A stretch of DNA of 5,935 nt. Origin: DATKXO01 sp035528995. GTDB taxonomy: Bacteria > Planctomycetota > Phycisphaerae > UBA1845. Location: NCBI GenBank assembly GCA_035528995.1, contig DATKXO010000046.1, positions 1 through 5,935 on the forward strand. Direction: 5' to 3'. The position numbers and the translations under genes were made by a program. The notes beneath the pieces are model-generated. The model saw only the letters and a program-made list of their open reading frames with translations. It made no database searches and was not told where the DNA came from. Shown one piece after another: positions 5,900 to 5,935 of this stretch (the stretch's first letter is position 1; the number at the start of each line of letters is the position of its first letter).

Positions 5900-5935
5900 T
5901 TACGAGACGCCAATGCCGTAGATGGTCTCGAAAGA
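5900..5935 (-). CDS. Probable last 11 codons of an upstream gene, cut by window edge
   Basis: On the minus strand the frame entering from the right edge reads SFETIYGIGVS followed by TAA at 5900-5902. Nine of the eleven codons end in G or C, as in the accepted genes. The stop lies 27 bases before the next gene's ATG, with that gene's ribosome binding site between them, which is normal operon spacing. The fragment is too short to identify, and an open frame this short could be chance. Confidence 0.35.
   Translation of the reverse strand, partial: SFETIYGIGVS

Overview
The window is GC-rich (roughly two thirds G+C by eye) and bacterial. Every protein-coding gene I accept lies on the minus strand; one tRNA gene lies on the plus strand. 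An S1-domain protein with a long acidic N-terminal extension, an Lgt of the RxGCFLNGCCWG type with a large insert, an exported HEAT-repeat protein and patchy Shine-Dalgarno use together suggest a Planctomycetota-like genome, possibly a metagenome-assembled one. That placement is an inference from protein style, not a measured phylogeny.

Read in the direction of transcription (right to left), the layout is as follows. (1) 5900-5935: the probable last 11 codons of an unidentified gene. (2) 5336-5872: a single-pass membrane protein with a long alanine/arginine/glutamate-rich coiled coil, start set by a clear GAGGAGG ribosome binding site. (3) 5028-5101, plus strand: a complete tRNA-Arg(ACG) with a promoter just upstream and a bulged terminator-like hairpin just downstream. 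(4) 3904-4764: panC, pantoate--beta-alanine ligase. (5) 2515-3801: lgt, prolipoprotein diacylglyceryl transferase, 428 residues because of an insert of about 125 residues. (6) 882-2522: an exported protein with C-terminal HEAT repeats whose start overlaps the end of lgt by 8 bases. (7) 408-881: a non-coding stretch with a strong hairpin and a promoter candidate for the next gene. (8) 1-407: the N-terminal part of an S1 RNA-binding-domain protein, cut by the window edge.

panC, lgt and the HEAT-repeat gene run in the same direction with gaps of about 100 bases and -8 bases, so they may share a transcript. lgt and the HEAT-repeat gene are almost certainly translationally coupled. The pathways look like a housekeeping mix: coenzyme A precursor synthesis, lipoprotein maturation, an exported protein of unknown role and a translation-related RNA-binding protein. 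I see no mobile element, CRISPR array, phage gene or defence system. No convincing new multi-gene system is present. The most interesting items are the Lgt insert and cysteine cluster, the coupled exported HEAT-repeat protein, the structured leader of the S1-domain gene, and the compact tRNA-Arg unit with a G1:U72 terminal pair.
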